This document shows positions 25,273-32,857 of a stretch of 54,935 bases of DNA, piece after piece. Origin of the DNA: JANXAZ01 sp964504655. Its GTDB lineage: Bacteria > Pseudomonadota > Alphaproteobacteria > Geminicoccales > Geminicoccaceae. The number at the start of each line of letters is the position of its first letter. Position 1 is the stretch's first letter. Where the stretch lies: positions 1 through 54,935 of the forward strand of contig CAZDFD010000018.1 in assembly GCA_964504655.1 (NCBI GenBank), given 5' to 3'. The position numbers were made by a program, and so were the translations under genes. A model generated the notes under the pieces. That model worked only from the letters and a program-made list of their open reading frames with translations. It was not told the origin of the DNA and did no database searches.

Positions 25273-26652
25273 TCAGATCGGCACGCCGGCCTTCTTGAGG
25301 TCGGCGATCGCCTCCTCCTGCGCCTGGCGCATCGCCTCGGCCGGCGTCGCCTGGTTGGTGGCGATCCGCTCGATCGCCTTGTTGATCTTGTCGCCCACCT
25401 GCGGGAACACCGGCACGGTGCGGTACTTCATGTAGCCCGACTTGCCGCCGAGCTCGAGGACCTGGAGGTAGAGGGAGGCCACGTCCTGGCCGTTGAGCGT
25501 GAGCGCCTGCCTGTAGGCCGGGTCGGTGATGATCGAGCGGCGGCAGATCGCGGCGTAGCCCTTCTCGAGCGCGATCCGCCGCAGCATCGCCTTGCTCATC
25601 GCCCAGGCGATGAACGCCCAGGCGGCGTCCTTCTGCTTCGAGCCGAGCGGGATGCCGTAGCCGTGGCTGTTCGAGCCCGGGAACGCCCCCTTGGGCCCGG
25701 CCGGCATGAGCGCGTAGCGGGCGGTGGTCTTGACCTGGCTCTCGGCGTGCTTGACCAGGGGCACCATCCAGGCGATCGCCTGGGTGCGGATGTTGGCGCG
25801 GCCGGCGATCTGCGCCCGCATCGCCTGGTCGTCGGTGAAGGAGAGCACGCCCGCGGGCGTGTACTTGGCGAGGATGTCGGCGTACCAGGCCGCGGCCTCG
25901 ATCGCCTCGGGCGTGTCCAGGGTCGGGTAGAGATCGTCGGGCGGGCCGCGGAACACGGCGCCGCCGAACCCCATCAGGTAGGGGATCCAGTTCCAGTGGT
26001 GGAGCTTGTCGGCGACGTAGGCCGCCACGCCGTCCTGCTTGTGGGTCGCGGCGCAGACCTTGACGAACTCCGCGAAGGTCGTGGGTGCGGCCACCCCGGC
26101 CTTGTCCATGACGTCGCCGCGGGCCATGCCCATGATCATGGCACCGGCCTCCCAGGCGAAGCCGTAGGTGGTGCCCTTGGCGTCCTTGAGCGAGCTCTGC
26201 GCGCCGGCCACGAAGTCGGCCGCGTCGAAGTCGGGCGGGGTCTTGTTCGGATCGGCCAGGAACGGGTCGAGCGGGGTCATCCAGCCGGCGCCGATCCAGC
26301 GGCCGGAATAGATGAAGGTGATGTTGCAGAAGTCGTAGGCCGAGCCCTTGGTCGAGAGCTCGAGATCCATGCGCTGGTTGTAGACCGGGAAGGCCTGCAG
26401 CTCGAGGTTGACCCTGGCGCCGGTCAGGGCCTCGAACTCGGGCAGGTAGTCCTTGATGTAGGTCTGGAACACGTGCTGGAAGCAGGCGCCGTTCAAGGTG
26501 ACGCCGGCGAACGGCTTGGCCTGGCCGAGCACCGCCGGGGCCCTGAGCCCGACCGCCGCGGCGGCCGGGCCGAGCAGCGCCGCCTCGAGGATCCGCCGCC
26601 GGTGCAGGCGGGCGGCATGCAGGGTGGACCGCGTGGCGTGGTCGCGGGTCAT
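25273..26652 (-). CDS. ABC transporter extracellular solute-binding protein (family 1)
   Basis: 459 residues; ATG behind GGGGAG. A long N-terminus with RLHRRRILEAALLGPAAAAVGLRAPAVLGQA looks like a Tat-type signal. The mature part is a CUT1 binding protein: FKDYLPEFEALTGARVNLELQAF-like opening, MDLELSTKGSAYDFCNITFIYSGRW, and a C-terminal KAIERIATNQATPAEAMRQAQEEAI helix. First gene of the operon binding protein-permease-permease-lactonase-AroE-like. No ATPase is encoded in this operon. Ligand unknown; the downstream lactonase and dehydrogenase suggest a sugar, sugar acid or cyclitol. Confidence 0.9.
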   Translation of the reverse strand: MTRDHATRSTLHAARLHRRRILEAALLGPAAAAVGLRAPAVLGQAKPFAGVTLNGACFQHVFQTYIKDYLPEFEALTGARVNLELQAFPVYNQRMDLELSTKGSAYDFCNITFIYSGRWIGAGWMTPLDPFLADPNKTPPDFDAADFVAGAQSSLKDAKGTTYGFAWEAGAMIMGMARGDVMDKAGVAAPTTFAEFVKVCAATHKQDGVAAYVADKLHHWNWIPYLMGFGGAVFRGPPDDLYPTLDTPEAIEAAAWYADILAKYTPAGVLSFTDDQAMRAQIAGRANIRTQAIAWMVPLVKHAESQVKTTARYALMPAGPKGAFPGSNSHGYGIPLGSKQKDAAWAFIAWAMSKAMLRRIALEKGYAAICRRSIITDPAYRQALTLNGQDVASLYLQVLELGGKSGYMKYRTVPVFPQVGDKINKAIERIATNQATPAEAMRQAQEEAIADLKKAGVPI

Positions 26653-26745
26653 GGCTGGGCTCCCCGATCCTGACGCACGGCCCGCTCCGCCGTGCCCTCG
26701 CGGCCGAGCATCCCAGAGCGCGACCCGCAGGGCAACCGTCCGGGC

Positions 26746-27540
26746 TCAGCGCGCGGCGCGGATCTCCCTCCGGTACCAGCCGTCCTCGGCCTGGGTGCTG
26801 CGCAGGCCGCGCTCGCGCGCCCGGCCCTCCTCGGGCGTCTCCTCGCGCACCACGCCTGCGAGCGCCGCGTCGGCGCGACGGAAGGGGATCACCTGCACGA
26901 GCGGCGTGCCCTTGGGCAGGCAGTGCACCCCGTCCGGGGCGGTGGCCATGAACGGGAAGTGGATCAGGGTCGGATAGCTGTCGGTGTCGACCACCCCGGA
27001 GAGGCACTCGAACAGCGGCGAGGGCCGGTTCAGGGGCGGGACGAACAGGCAGCTCCAGCCGGGCGGGGTGCGGATCGTCCAGTAATTGTGGAACTTGCAG
27101 GGCGGGCGCGGCTCGCGCGGATTGCCCGCGACCTGGTAGGGGGTGTGGTTCGAGACCATCACCTTGTCGAACTCCCAGCCGGCGGAGACCGTGCGTCCGC
27201 CGTCCTTGACCTCGAGCCGCACGGTCGCCGCGAGCGGCAGGATCCAGCCGGTCGAGAGGGCGTCCAGGAACGGCATGCAGCGCTTCACGGTGAGGCCGTT
27301 GTCGCTGGCGGAGAGCTGCGCCCGGTCGACCGCCGGCAGGCGGCGGAACCAGTCCGGCAGCACGCTCCGGGCCGGCACCGGTGGGGCGATCACGCCCTTG
27401 TCCTCGGGGGCGCAGGCGAAGGTGATCGTGCCCGCGGCGGGCTGCGGCCGCAGCCGGTCGAGGGCACCGCGCAGGAGCTCGGCCAAGCCCCCGCCGCCGG
27501 CCTCGGCCGCCGGCCCGATCGGGCGGATGCGCAAGAGCAT
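26746..27540 (-). CDS. DUF6065-like protein, function unknown
   Basis: 264 residues; ATG after GAGGAGGGACGTCCG. Key segments: ITFACAPEDKGVIAPPVPAR, LPDWFRRLPAVDR, TVKRCMPFLDALSTGW, PYQVAGNPREPRPPCKFHNYWTI, TPPGWSCLFVPPLNRP, and LIHFPFMA. I associate this pattern with the DUF6065 family (name from memory). Some conserved Cys/His (KFHNYW, WSCLF) could bind metal or substrate. No signal peptide. The neighbouring 24-bp repeat and gap cut off its upstream context. The ABC operon starts 93 bases downstream. Confidence 0.65.
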   Translation of the reverse strand: MLLRIRPIGPAAEAGGGGLAELLRGALDRLRPQPAAGTITFACAPEDKGVIAPPVPARSVLPDWFRRLPAVDRAQLSASDNGLTVKRCMPFLDALSTGWILPLAATVRLEVKDGGRTVSAGWEFDKVMVSNHTPYQVAGNPREPRPPCKFHNYWTIRTPPGWSCLFVPPLNRPSPLFECLSGVVDTDSYPTLIHFPFMATAPDGVHCLPKGTPLVQVIPFRRADAALAGVVREETPEEGRARERGLRSTQAEDGWYRREIRAAR

Positions 27541-27586
27541 CGGACGTCCCTCCTCATTCTCCTCGCCTGCGCTCCGCGCGGGCTCC

Positions 27587-27686
27587 NNNNNNNNNNNNNN
27601 NNNNNNNNNNNNNNNNNNNNNNNNNNNNNNNNNNNNNNNNNNNNNNNNNNNNNNNNNNNNNNNNNNNNNNNNNNNNNNNNNNNNNN
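27587..27686. other. Assembly gap of 100 N at a tandem repeat
   Basis: Exactly 100 N. The right edge enters directly into a 24-bp tandem repeat, which probably caused the break. The true size of the gap and the number of repeat copies are unknown. Confidence 0.99.
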
Positions 27687-27800
27687 TCGAGCTCGAACAG
27701 CTCGTCCAATTCGAGCTCGAACAGCTCGTCCAACTCGAGCTCGAACAGCTCGTCCAACTCGAGCTCGAACAGCTCGTCGAACACGAGCTCGAACAGCTCG
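27687..27800. repeat. 24-bp tandem repeat, about 4.7 visible copies
   Basis: Unit GAGCTCGAACAGCTCGTCCA + ACTC, repeated head to tail with few substitutions (for example T for C at one position, and CGAACAC in the last spacer), extending into the gap. Each copy contains the 10-base palindrome TCGAGCTCGA. All six reading frames are open through it. On the minus strand one frame reads as an acidic 8-residue repeat ELFELELD starting from a possible GTG at 27823; on the plus strand ELEQLVQL. Whether it is coding is unresolved. Confidence 0.9.
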
Positions 27801-27823
27801 CGGCGCCGCTGACGGGCGAACAC
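27687..27823 (-). CDS. Possible repeat protein (ELFELELD repeats), cut by gap
   Basis: From a GTG, the frame reads VFARQRRRELFELVFDELFELELDEL and continues as 8-residue repeats into the gap. The alternation of acidic and hydrophobic residues would suit a beta or coiled structure. Against it: all six frames are open, the ribosome site is weak, and the continuation across the gap is unknown. Listed only as a candidate. Confidence 0.25.
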
Positions 27824-27894
27824 GGACGGGACGGCCGCGGCGGGTCCGACCCCCGCCGCGGCGTCCGTGACCCGAACGGAGGAGGAGCTCGCAC

Positions 27895-29211
27895 ATGGCG
27901 ATCGTCAACGGCACCGACAACGACGACTATCTGGCCGGAACCGCGGCCGCGGACACGATCAACGGCTTCAAGGGGAACGATCTGATCGACGGCTTCGAGG
28001 GCAACGACCTGATCGACGCCGGCGAGGGCGACGACGACGTCTATGCCGGCCTCGGCAACGACCGGGTGCTGGGCGGCCAGGGCCGCGACTTCCTGTTCGG
28101 CGGCGACGGCAACGACCGGCTCGAGGGCGGCGATCAGGACGATCTGCTCGAGGGCGAGGCCGGCAACGACGTGCTCCTGGGCGAGGCCGGCCTGGACGAG
28201 CTCTATGGCGGCCTGGGCGACGACACGCTCGACGGCGGCGACGAGGCGGACCGCCTGTTCGGCGGCGACGGCGCCGACCTCGGGCGCGGCGGCGCCGGGG
28301 CCGACGAGGTGTTCGGCGGCCTCGGCAACGACCGCGTCCATGGCGGCGGCGATGCCGACCTGGTCGAGGGCGGCGACGGCGACGACCAGGTGTTCGGCGA
28401 GGACGGCGACGACCTGCTCTACGGCGGCCTCGGCAACGACCGGGTCGACGGCGGCGCCGGCCTCGACATCCTCTACGGCGGCGACGGCATCGACACGGTC
28501 CTGGGCGGCGACGGCGAGGACCAGCTGTTCGGCGGCGCCGGCAACGACGTGGTCGACGGCGGCGTCGGCGGCGATCTGGTCGAGGGTGGCGACGGCAACG
28601 ACCGGGTCCTGGGCGGCGAGGGGGACGACCTCCTCTTCGGCGGTCTGGGCGACGACCGGCTCGAGGGCGGCGACGGCCAGGACGAGCTGCAGGGCGGCGA
28701 CGGCATCGACGTGATGCTCGGCGGCCTGGGCGACGACCTCCTGGTCGGCGGCGACGGCAACGACCGGCTCCTGGGCGGCGCCGACGCCGACACGCTCCTG
28801 GGTGGCACCGGCGCCGACCGGCTGCTCGGCGAGCAGGGGCAGGACCGGCTCGTGGGCGGGGCCGGGATCGACACGCTGACCGGCGGGACCGACGCCGATC
28901 GGTTCGTCTTGCAGAACCTCGCGGTCGACCGCGACCTGATCACCGACTTCCTGCGCGGCGAGGACCTGCTCGAGATCGACGCCGGGCTGTTCGGCGACGG
29001 GCTCGTGGCGGGGTCGGCCCTCGATCCGGCGCGGCTCGTCGTGTCGGCGACCCCGACCGCCACGGTCGCGGGCCAGGGCACCTTCCTGTTCGACACCGAC
29101 ACGGGCGAGCTCCGCTTCGACGCCGACGGGCTCGGCGGCGCCGCGGCGCAGCAGGTGGCGACGCTGCAGGGCAACAGTCTGATCGCGACCGACGACTTCG
29201 TCGTCGTGTGA
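27895..29211 (+). CDS. RTX-type calcium-binding protein (haemolysin-type repeats)
   Basis: 438 residues; ATG after GGAGGAGGAGCTCGCAC. Residues about 5-345 are almost entirely GGxGxDxLx nonapeptide repeats (GGDGNDRLEGGDQDDLLEGE and so on) that fold as a calcium-bound parallel beta-roll. The C-terminus (about 350-438) has DADRFVLQNLAVDRDLITDFLRGEDLLEID and TFLFDTDTGELRFDADGLGG, then ends SLIATDDFVVV, the type I secretion signal pattern with hydrophobic tail. No N-terminal signal. Secreted through an ABC/HlyD/TolC system not present here. No enzymatic domain; likely a surface or biofilm protein. The stop codon lies in a 20-bp duplication. Confidence 0.92.
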   Translation: MAIVNGTDNDDYLAGTAAADTINGFKGNDLIDGFEGNDLIDAGEGDDDVYAGLGNDRVLGGQGRDFLFGGDGNDRLEGGDQDDLLEGEAGNDVLLGEAGLDELYGGLGDDTLDGGDEADRLFGGDGADLGRGGAGADEVFGGLGNDRVHGGGDADLVEGGDGDDQVFGEDGDDLLYGGLGNDRVDGGAGLDILYGGDGIDTVLGGDGEDQLFGGAGNDVVDGGVGGDLVEGGDGNDRVLGGEGDDLLFGGLGDDRLEGGDGQDELQGGDGIDVMLGGLGDDLLVGGDGNDRLLGGADADTLLGGTGADRLLGEQGQDRLVGGAGIDTLTGGTDADRFVLQNLAVDRDLITDFLRGEDLLEIDAGLFGDGLVAGSALDPARLVVSATPTATVAGQGTFLFDTDTGELRFDADGLGGAAAQQVATLQGNSLIATDDFVVV

Positions 29212-29240
29212 GGCGCCGGGTCGTCGTGTGAGGAGCCGGC
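29201..29240. repeat. 20-bp tandem duplication spanning the RTX stop codon
   Basis: TCGTCGTGTGAGGCGCCGGG at 29201-29220 followed directly by TCGTCGTGTGAGGAGCCGGC, 18 of 20 identical. The first copy carries the real TGA, the second an extra TGA in another frame. Confidence 0.85.
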
Positions 29241-29265
29241 GGCGGGCGCGGTTGCGCCCGCCGCC
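29238..29265 (+). terminator. Strong GC hairpin after the RTX gene
   Basis: Perfect 12-base arms GGCGGCGGGCGC / GCGCCCGCCGCC with a GGTT loop, 26 bases after the stop. No T-tract; it may terminate transcription or protect the RTX mRNA and separate it from the downstream kinase gene. Confidence 0.5.
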
Positions 29266-29302
29266 GTGGCTCCGGCGACACGGTCGTGCTACACGGCATG
29301 GC

Positions 29303-30889
29303 ATGTATCGCACGACCCTGATCGCGACCTTCCTCGGCCTGCTGGCCCTGGCGCTGGGGTGCACCGGTCTGGCGCTCTACGGCGCCCGCCTCGCCGGCTG
29401 GCAGCTCGAGCGCACGCATCTCGCGCACGAGGTGCTCGAAGCGCACCTCGAGCTCGAGGCGCAGACCTACCTGGTCTTCAAGCAGCTCACCGACGCCTAT
29501 CTGACCGGGTCCGACGATCGGACCGACGGGGCGGCGGCGCGCGACCGGCTGGTCGGACTGTTCGATGCGATCCGCACCGGGATCGCGCGCGAGGTGGCGT
29601 TCGTCGGCGATCGCGAGGACGAGGCCGAGGAGCTGGTCCGGCTCGCCGACATCGAGCGCAAGGTGCAGCGGGTGATCGACAATCTCGATCTGGCGGTGCG
29701 CACCTTTCGGGCCGAGCGGATGGGCGCCGATCTGCCGACGCTCGACGAGGTCCTCGAGCGGGAGATCGACCAGGAGCTGCGGGCGCTGATCGACGCGGCG
29801 ATCGCCGAGGAGAAGCGCGAGGTGGTCGAGGCCCGGGAGGCGGCCGAGGTGGTGCTCGGCCGGGTGAAGTGGCTCTCGCTTCTGGCCGCGGCGGCCGCGC
29901 TCGCGCTCTGCGGCTGGGCGCTCACCGTCCTCCTGCGCCGGCTCCTGGCGCCCCTGGCGGCGCTCGAGGCGGGCGCCGCCGCTGTCGCCCGCGGCGAGCT
30001 CGCGCACCGGGTGGCGATCGCGGGCCAGGACGAGTTCGCCCGGCTCGGCGCCGGCTTCAACCGCATGGTCGAGCAGCTCGCGGCGAGCCGCCTCGAGGCG
30101 GACGCGGCGCGCGCCGGGCTCGAGCGGGCGGTGGCCGAACGGACCGCCGAGCTCGCCGCGGCGAACGCCAGCCTGCGCGCCGCCGACGAGGCGCGCCGCC
30201 GCTTCCTCGCGGACGTGAGCCACGAGCTCCGGACCCCGCTCACGGTGGTCCGCGGCGAGGCCGAGGTGACCCTGCGCACCCGCGAGGCCGGCCCCGAGGA
30301 CTATCGCCGGGCCCTGCAGCGGATCGTCGAGCAGGTGAGCCTCACCGCCGGCCTGGTCGACGACCTGCTGTTCGTCGCCCGCAACGAGGGCGGCGTGCCG
30401 CGCCTGCAGGTCAAGCCGGCGGCGCTCACCGAGCTCGTCCGCCGCGCCTGCGCCGACGCCGACGTCTTGGCCGCCAAGCGCTCGGTGACGATCGAGTATG
30501 TCGAGCAGGTGGCCGAGGCGGTGGTGCAGGGCGATCCGACCCGGCTGCGCCAGCTCGTGATGATCCTGCTCGACAACGCGATCCGCTACTCCGAGCCGCA
30601 CGGGGTGGTCCGGGTGGTGCTGGGCACCGGCCCGGCGGGCGTCGTGCTGCAGGTGATCGACCGCGGCATCGGCATCCCCGAGGCGGACCTCGCCACCGTG
30701 TTCGAGCGGTTCTACCGCGGCCGTGACGCGAGCCGCCTGCACAGCGGCGGGAGCGGCCTCGGCCTCGCCCTCGCCAAGGCGATCGTCGAGGCGCACGGCG
30801 GCGAGATCACGATCGACAGCCGCCCGGGCGAGGGCACCACCGTGGGCGTCGTCCTGCCCGCTGCGCCGAGGCTGCGGGCCGTCTCGTGA
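29303..30889 (+). CDS. Two-component sensor histidine kinase
   Basis: 528 residues. Membrane helices about 5-28 and 190-212 enclose a helical periplasmic sensor domain of about 160 residues; HAMP about 213-265 (ending EFARLGAGFNRMVEQL); coiled coil; HisKA with phospho-acceptor His307 in FLADVSHELRTPL; HATPase_c with N box QLVMILLDNAIRY, G1 GIGIPEAD, F box VFERFYRG and G2 GGSGLGLALAKAIVEAHGG. Its TGA overlaps the GTG of the response regulator, so the two are coupled. Signal unknown. Confidence 0.95.
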   Translation: MYRTTLIATFLGLLALALGCTGLALYGARLAGWQLERTHLAHEVLEAHLELEAQTYLVFKQLTDAYLTGSDDRTDGAAARDRLVGLFDAIRTGIAREVAFVGDREDEAEELVRLADIERKVQRVIDNLDLAVRTFRAERMGADLPTLDEVLEREIDQELRALIDAAIAEEKREVVEAREAAEVVLGRVKWLSLLAAAAALALCGWALTVLLRRLLAPLAALEAGAAAVARGELAHRVAIAGQDEFARLGAGFNRMVEQLAASRLEADAARAGLERAVAERTAELAAANASLRAADEARRRFLADVSHELRTPLTVVRGEAEVTLRTREAGPEDYRRALQRIVEQVSLTAGLVDDLLFVARNEGGVPRLQVKPAALTELVRRACADADVLAAKRSVTIEYVEQVAEAVVQGDPTRLRQLVMILLDNAIRYSEPHGVVRVVLGTGPAGVVLQVIDRGIGIPEADLATVFERFYRGRDASRLHSGGSGLGLALAKAIVEAHGGEITIDSRPGEGTTVGVVLPAAPRLRAVS

Positions 30890-31614
30890 GCGACCCGGCG
30901 CCGCGCCGCGGCCTGCTCGTGGTCGAGGACGAGGAGCGGGTGGCGGACTTCGTGGTCCGCGGGCTGCGCGCCGAGGGCTACACCGTCAGCCACTGCCGGG
31001 ACGGCGCCGACGCCCTCGAGATCGCCCGCGGCGGCGGCTTCGCCGCGATCGTGCTCGACCTCATGCTGCCCGGGATGCCCGGCCAGGAGGTCTGCCAGCG
31101 GCTGCGCGCCACGGGCGACGTCACGCCGATCCTCATGCTCACCGCGCTCGATGCGATCGAGCAGCGGGTCGAGGGGCTGCGGCTCGGCGCCGACGACTAC
31201 CTCACCAAGCCGTTCGCCTTCGACGAGCTCGTGGCGCGGATCGCGGCCCTGATCCGCCGCGACCGCGGCTTCCGCGACGAGCTCCCGACCCTGGTCGTGG
31301 GCGACCTCGTGTTCGACCGGGCGAGCCTCGCCGTGAGCCGCGCCGGCCAGCGCGTCGAGCTCACCGCCAAGGAGCTGGCGCTGCTCGAGTTCCTGATGGC
31401 GCAGGCGGGCCGGGTGGTGAGCCGGGCGCGGATCTTGAGCAACGTCTGGGGCTACAGCGAGGACCCGCTCACCAACGTGGTCGACGTCTATGTCCGCCGG
31501 CTGCGGCAGAAGCTCGGCGATCCGGAGGCGAGCCTGATCGTCACGGTGCGCGGCATCGGCTACCGGCTGGAGCCGCCCGGCCCGGCCGAGGCGGGCTGCG
31601 GCCGGGACGGCTGA
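30886..31614 (+). CDS. OmpR/PhoB-family response regulator
   Basis: 242 residues, GTG start overlapping the kinase stop by 4 bases. Receiver domain: acidic pair in LLVVEDEE, phospho-acceptor Asp58 in AAIVLDLMLPGMPG, Thr in LMLTALDAIEQRV, Lys in YLTKPFAFDELVARI. Trans_reg_C winged helix from about residue 140 (VELTAKELALLEFLMAQAGRVVSRARILSNVWG ... NVVDVYVRRLRQKLGDPE ... TVRGIGYRLE). Cognate partner of the kinase at 29303. Target genes unknown; the RTX gene and the PQQ island are adjacent candidates. Confidence 0.96.
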   Translation: MSDPAPRRGLLVVEDEERVADFVVRGLRAEGYTVSHCRDGADALEIARGGGFAAIVLDLMLPGMPGQEVCQRLRATGDVTPILMLTALDAIEQRVEGLRLGADDYLTKPFAFDELVARIAALIRRDRGFRDELPTLVVGDLVFDRASLAVSRAGQRVELTAKELALLEFLMAQAGRVVSRARILSNVWGYSEDPLTNVVDVYVRRLRQKLGDPEASLIVTVRGIGYRLEPPGPAEAGCGRDG

Positions 31615-31620
31615 CCCGCC

Positions 31621-32757
31621 TCAGCGGCTCACCTGCAGGCCGGTCAGCCAAGCCAGGATCGCCTTGAGCTCGTCCTCGCTGGCGGTGTCCTTCCAGGCCG
31701 GCATGACCAGCCCCGACTGGGTCTGCAGCCGGCCCTCGCGGACGGTCTCCCAGTAGGCGTCGGGCCAGCCGGCGCGGTAGCGGATGCGCATGCGGCGGAG
31801 ATCCCGGGCCTTGTCGGGGCCGACCGCCTCGGGGCCGTGGCAATGGCTGCACCCCAGGACCGAGTTGAACAGCTCGCGGCCGCGCTCGGCCACGGCCGCC
31901 AGATCCTCCTCCTTGGGTGCCTCGGCGGCGACCTTGACGATCGCCGTGGCACCCTGCTCGGGCGGCGCGTCCGACCGTGACGCCGCCGCCGGCAGCCAGT
32001 TCCAGGCGATGCGCGCGTCGTGGCGCAGGCCGTAGCTGCGGGCGATCGCAGCGATCTCCCCGCTCAGGCCGCGCAACAGCTCGTCGAGCCGGTCGCGCAG
32101 CGCCCGGTTGCCGCGCGCCACCCCGGCCGCCGACTGCCAGCGCAGGCGCGGCCCGTCGACCGCCACGACCGTGAACCTTCGGCCGGTCTCCCGCTCGATC
32201 CAGGGGACCGGCGCCTCCCAGACGAAGGCCGCGTCGACCTCGCCGCGGGCGAGGGCCCGCAGTGCCTGCTCGGGCTCGCGGAAGGTGACCGCCTCGACCC
32301 GGGCGAGCGTGGCGAGCGCGCTCTGCGCCTCGCTGTTGAAGGCGACCGCCACCCGCCGGCCGTCCAGCTCCTCGATCCGGCCGAGCGAGGCGCCCTCGGG
32401 CAGGACCAGCACGTAGCCGAGCTCGAGCAGCGGGCCGGCGACCAGGAGGCGCGGGCCCATCAGGCCCTTGACGTTGGGCACGCCCAGCATGACGTCGCAG
32501 CGGTCGGCGAGCACGGTCAGCCGGATCGCCCGCTTGCCGACGTCGGTCGGCCACCAATAGACCTGGAACGGCCGCTCGAGCGCGGCAGCCAGGCGCTCGC
32601 CGACCTCGTGATAGATGCCGTGCCGGTCGCCCTTGGCCATCGAGAGCGGCGGGGTGTCCGGATCGAGGCAGACCCGCAGCGGCTCGGCGGCGCGGGCGGC
32701 GGCGGCGAGCCCGAGCGCGGTCGCGAGCCCCACGAGAACGGCCGGGATGCGAGGCAT
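31621..32757 (-). CDS. XoxJ-like binding protein fused to a XoxG-like cytochrome c
   Basis: 378 residues with signal peptide (VLVGLATALGLAAAARAAE). Residues 25-260 form the periplasmic-binding-like protein associated with quinoprotein dehydrogenases (TIGR03871/MxaJ-XoxJ type), opening LRVCLDPDTPPLSMAKGDRHGIYHEV. After a short linker, residues 285-378 form a class I cytochrome c with haem motif CSHCH at 303-307 and axial Met352 in SGLVMPAW. XoxJ is thought to help activate lanthanide methanol dehydrogenase, and XoxG is its electron acceptor; here both are one chain, J first. A similar GJ fusion is known from Methylacidiphilum. It lies immediately downstream of the first PQQ dehydrogenase. Confidence 0.87.
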   Translation of the reverse strand: MPRIPAVLVGLATALGLAAAARAAEPLRVCLDPDTPPLSMAKGDRHGIYHEVGERLAAALERPFQVYWWPTDVGKRAIRLTVLADRCDVMLGVPNVKGLMGPRLLVAGPLLELGYVLVLPEGASLGRIEELDGRRVAVAFNSEAQSALATLARVEAVTFREPEQALRALARGEVDAAFVWEAPVPWIERETGRRFTVVAVDGPRLRWQSAAGVARGNRALRDRLDELLRGLSGEIAAIARSYGLRHDARIAWNWLPAAASRSDAPPEQGATAIVKVAAEAPKEEDLAAVAERGRELFNSVLGCSHCHGPEAVGPDKARDLRRMRIRYRAGWPDAYWETVREGRLQTQSGLVMPAWKDTASEDELKAILAWLTGLQVSR

Positions 32758-32786
32758 GGCGCGAGCCTCCGAGCCCTGGAGTGGGG

Positions 32787-32814
32787 GGGCGGGCGGTCCA
32801 GGGACCGCCCGCCC
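32787..32814 (-). promoter_or_regulatory. Intercistronic hairpin between PQQ dehydrogenase and J-G fusion genes
   Basis: Perfect 13-base inverted repeat GGGCGGGCGGTCC / GGACCGCCCGCCC separated by two bases. It lies between the dehydrogenase stop and the ATG of the fusion gene on the same strand. No T-tract; probably partial attenuation or mRNA protection, setting a higher enzyme than cytochrome level. Confidence 0.55.
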
Positions 32815-32857
32815 GGGAGGATCACTCGACGGTGCCCGGGAGGGTCACTCGACGGTG
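32812..32857. repeat. 23-bp tandem duplication spanning the PQQ dehydrogenase stop codon
   Basis: Adjacent copies at 32812-32834 and 32835-32857, 22 of 23 bases identical (plus-strand unit begins CCCGGGAGG and ends TCACTCGACGGTG). The right copy contains the real stop (TGA on the minus strand) with the codons for Thr-Val-Glu; the left copy gives an extra TGA in another frame. Confidence 0.85.

Noticed and set aside
27895..29211. RTX coding repeats as a CRISPR-like or DNA repeat array
   Set aside because: Repeats are protein-level GGxGxDxLx units with variable codons; there are no spacers or constant DNA repeats.
26746..29364. Long minus-strand frame antisense to the RTX gene joined across the gap to the DUF6065-like gene
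   Set aside because: The part opposite the RTX gene is a shadow and the join crosses N.
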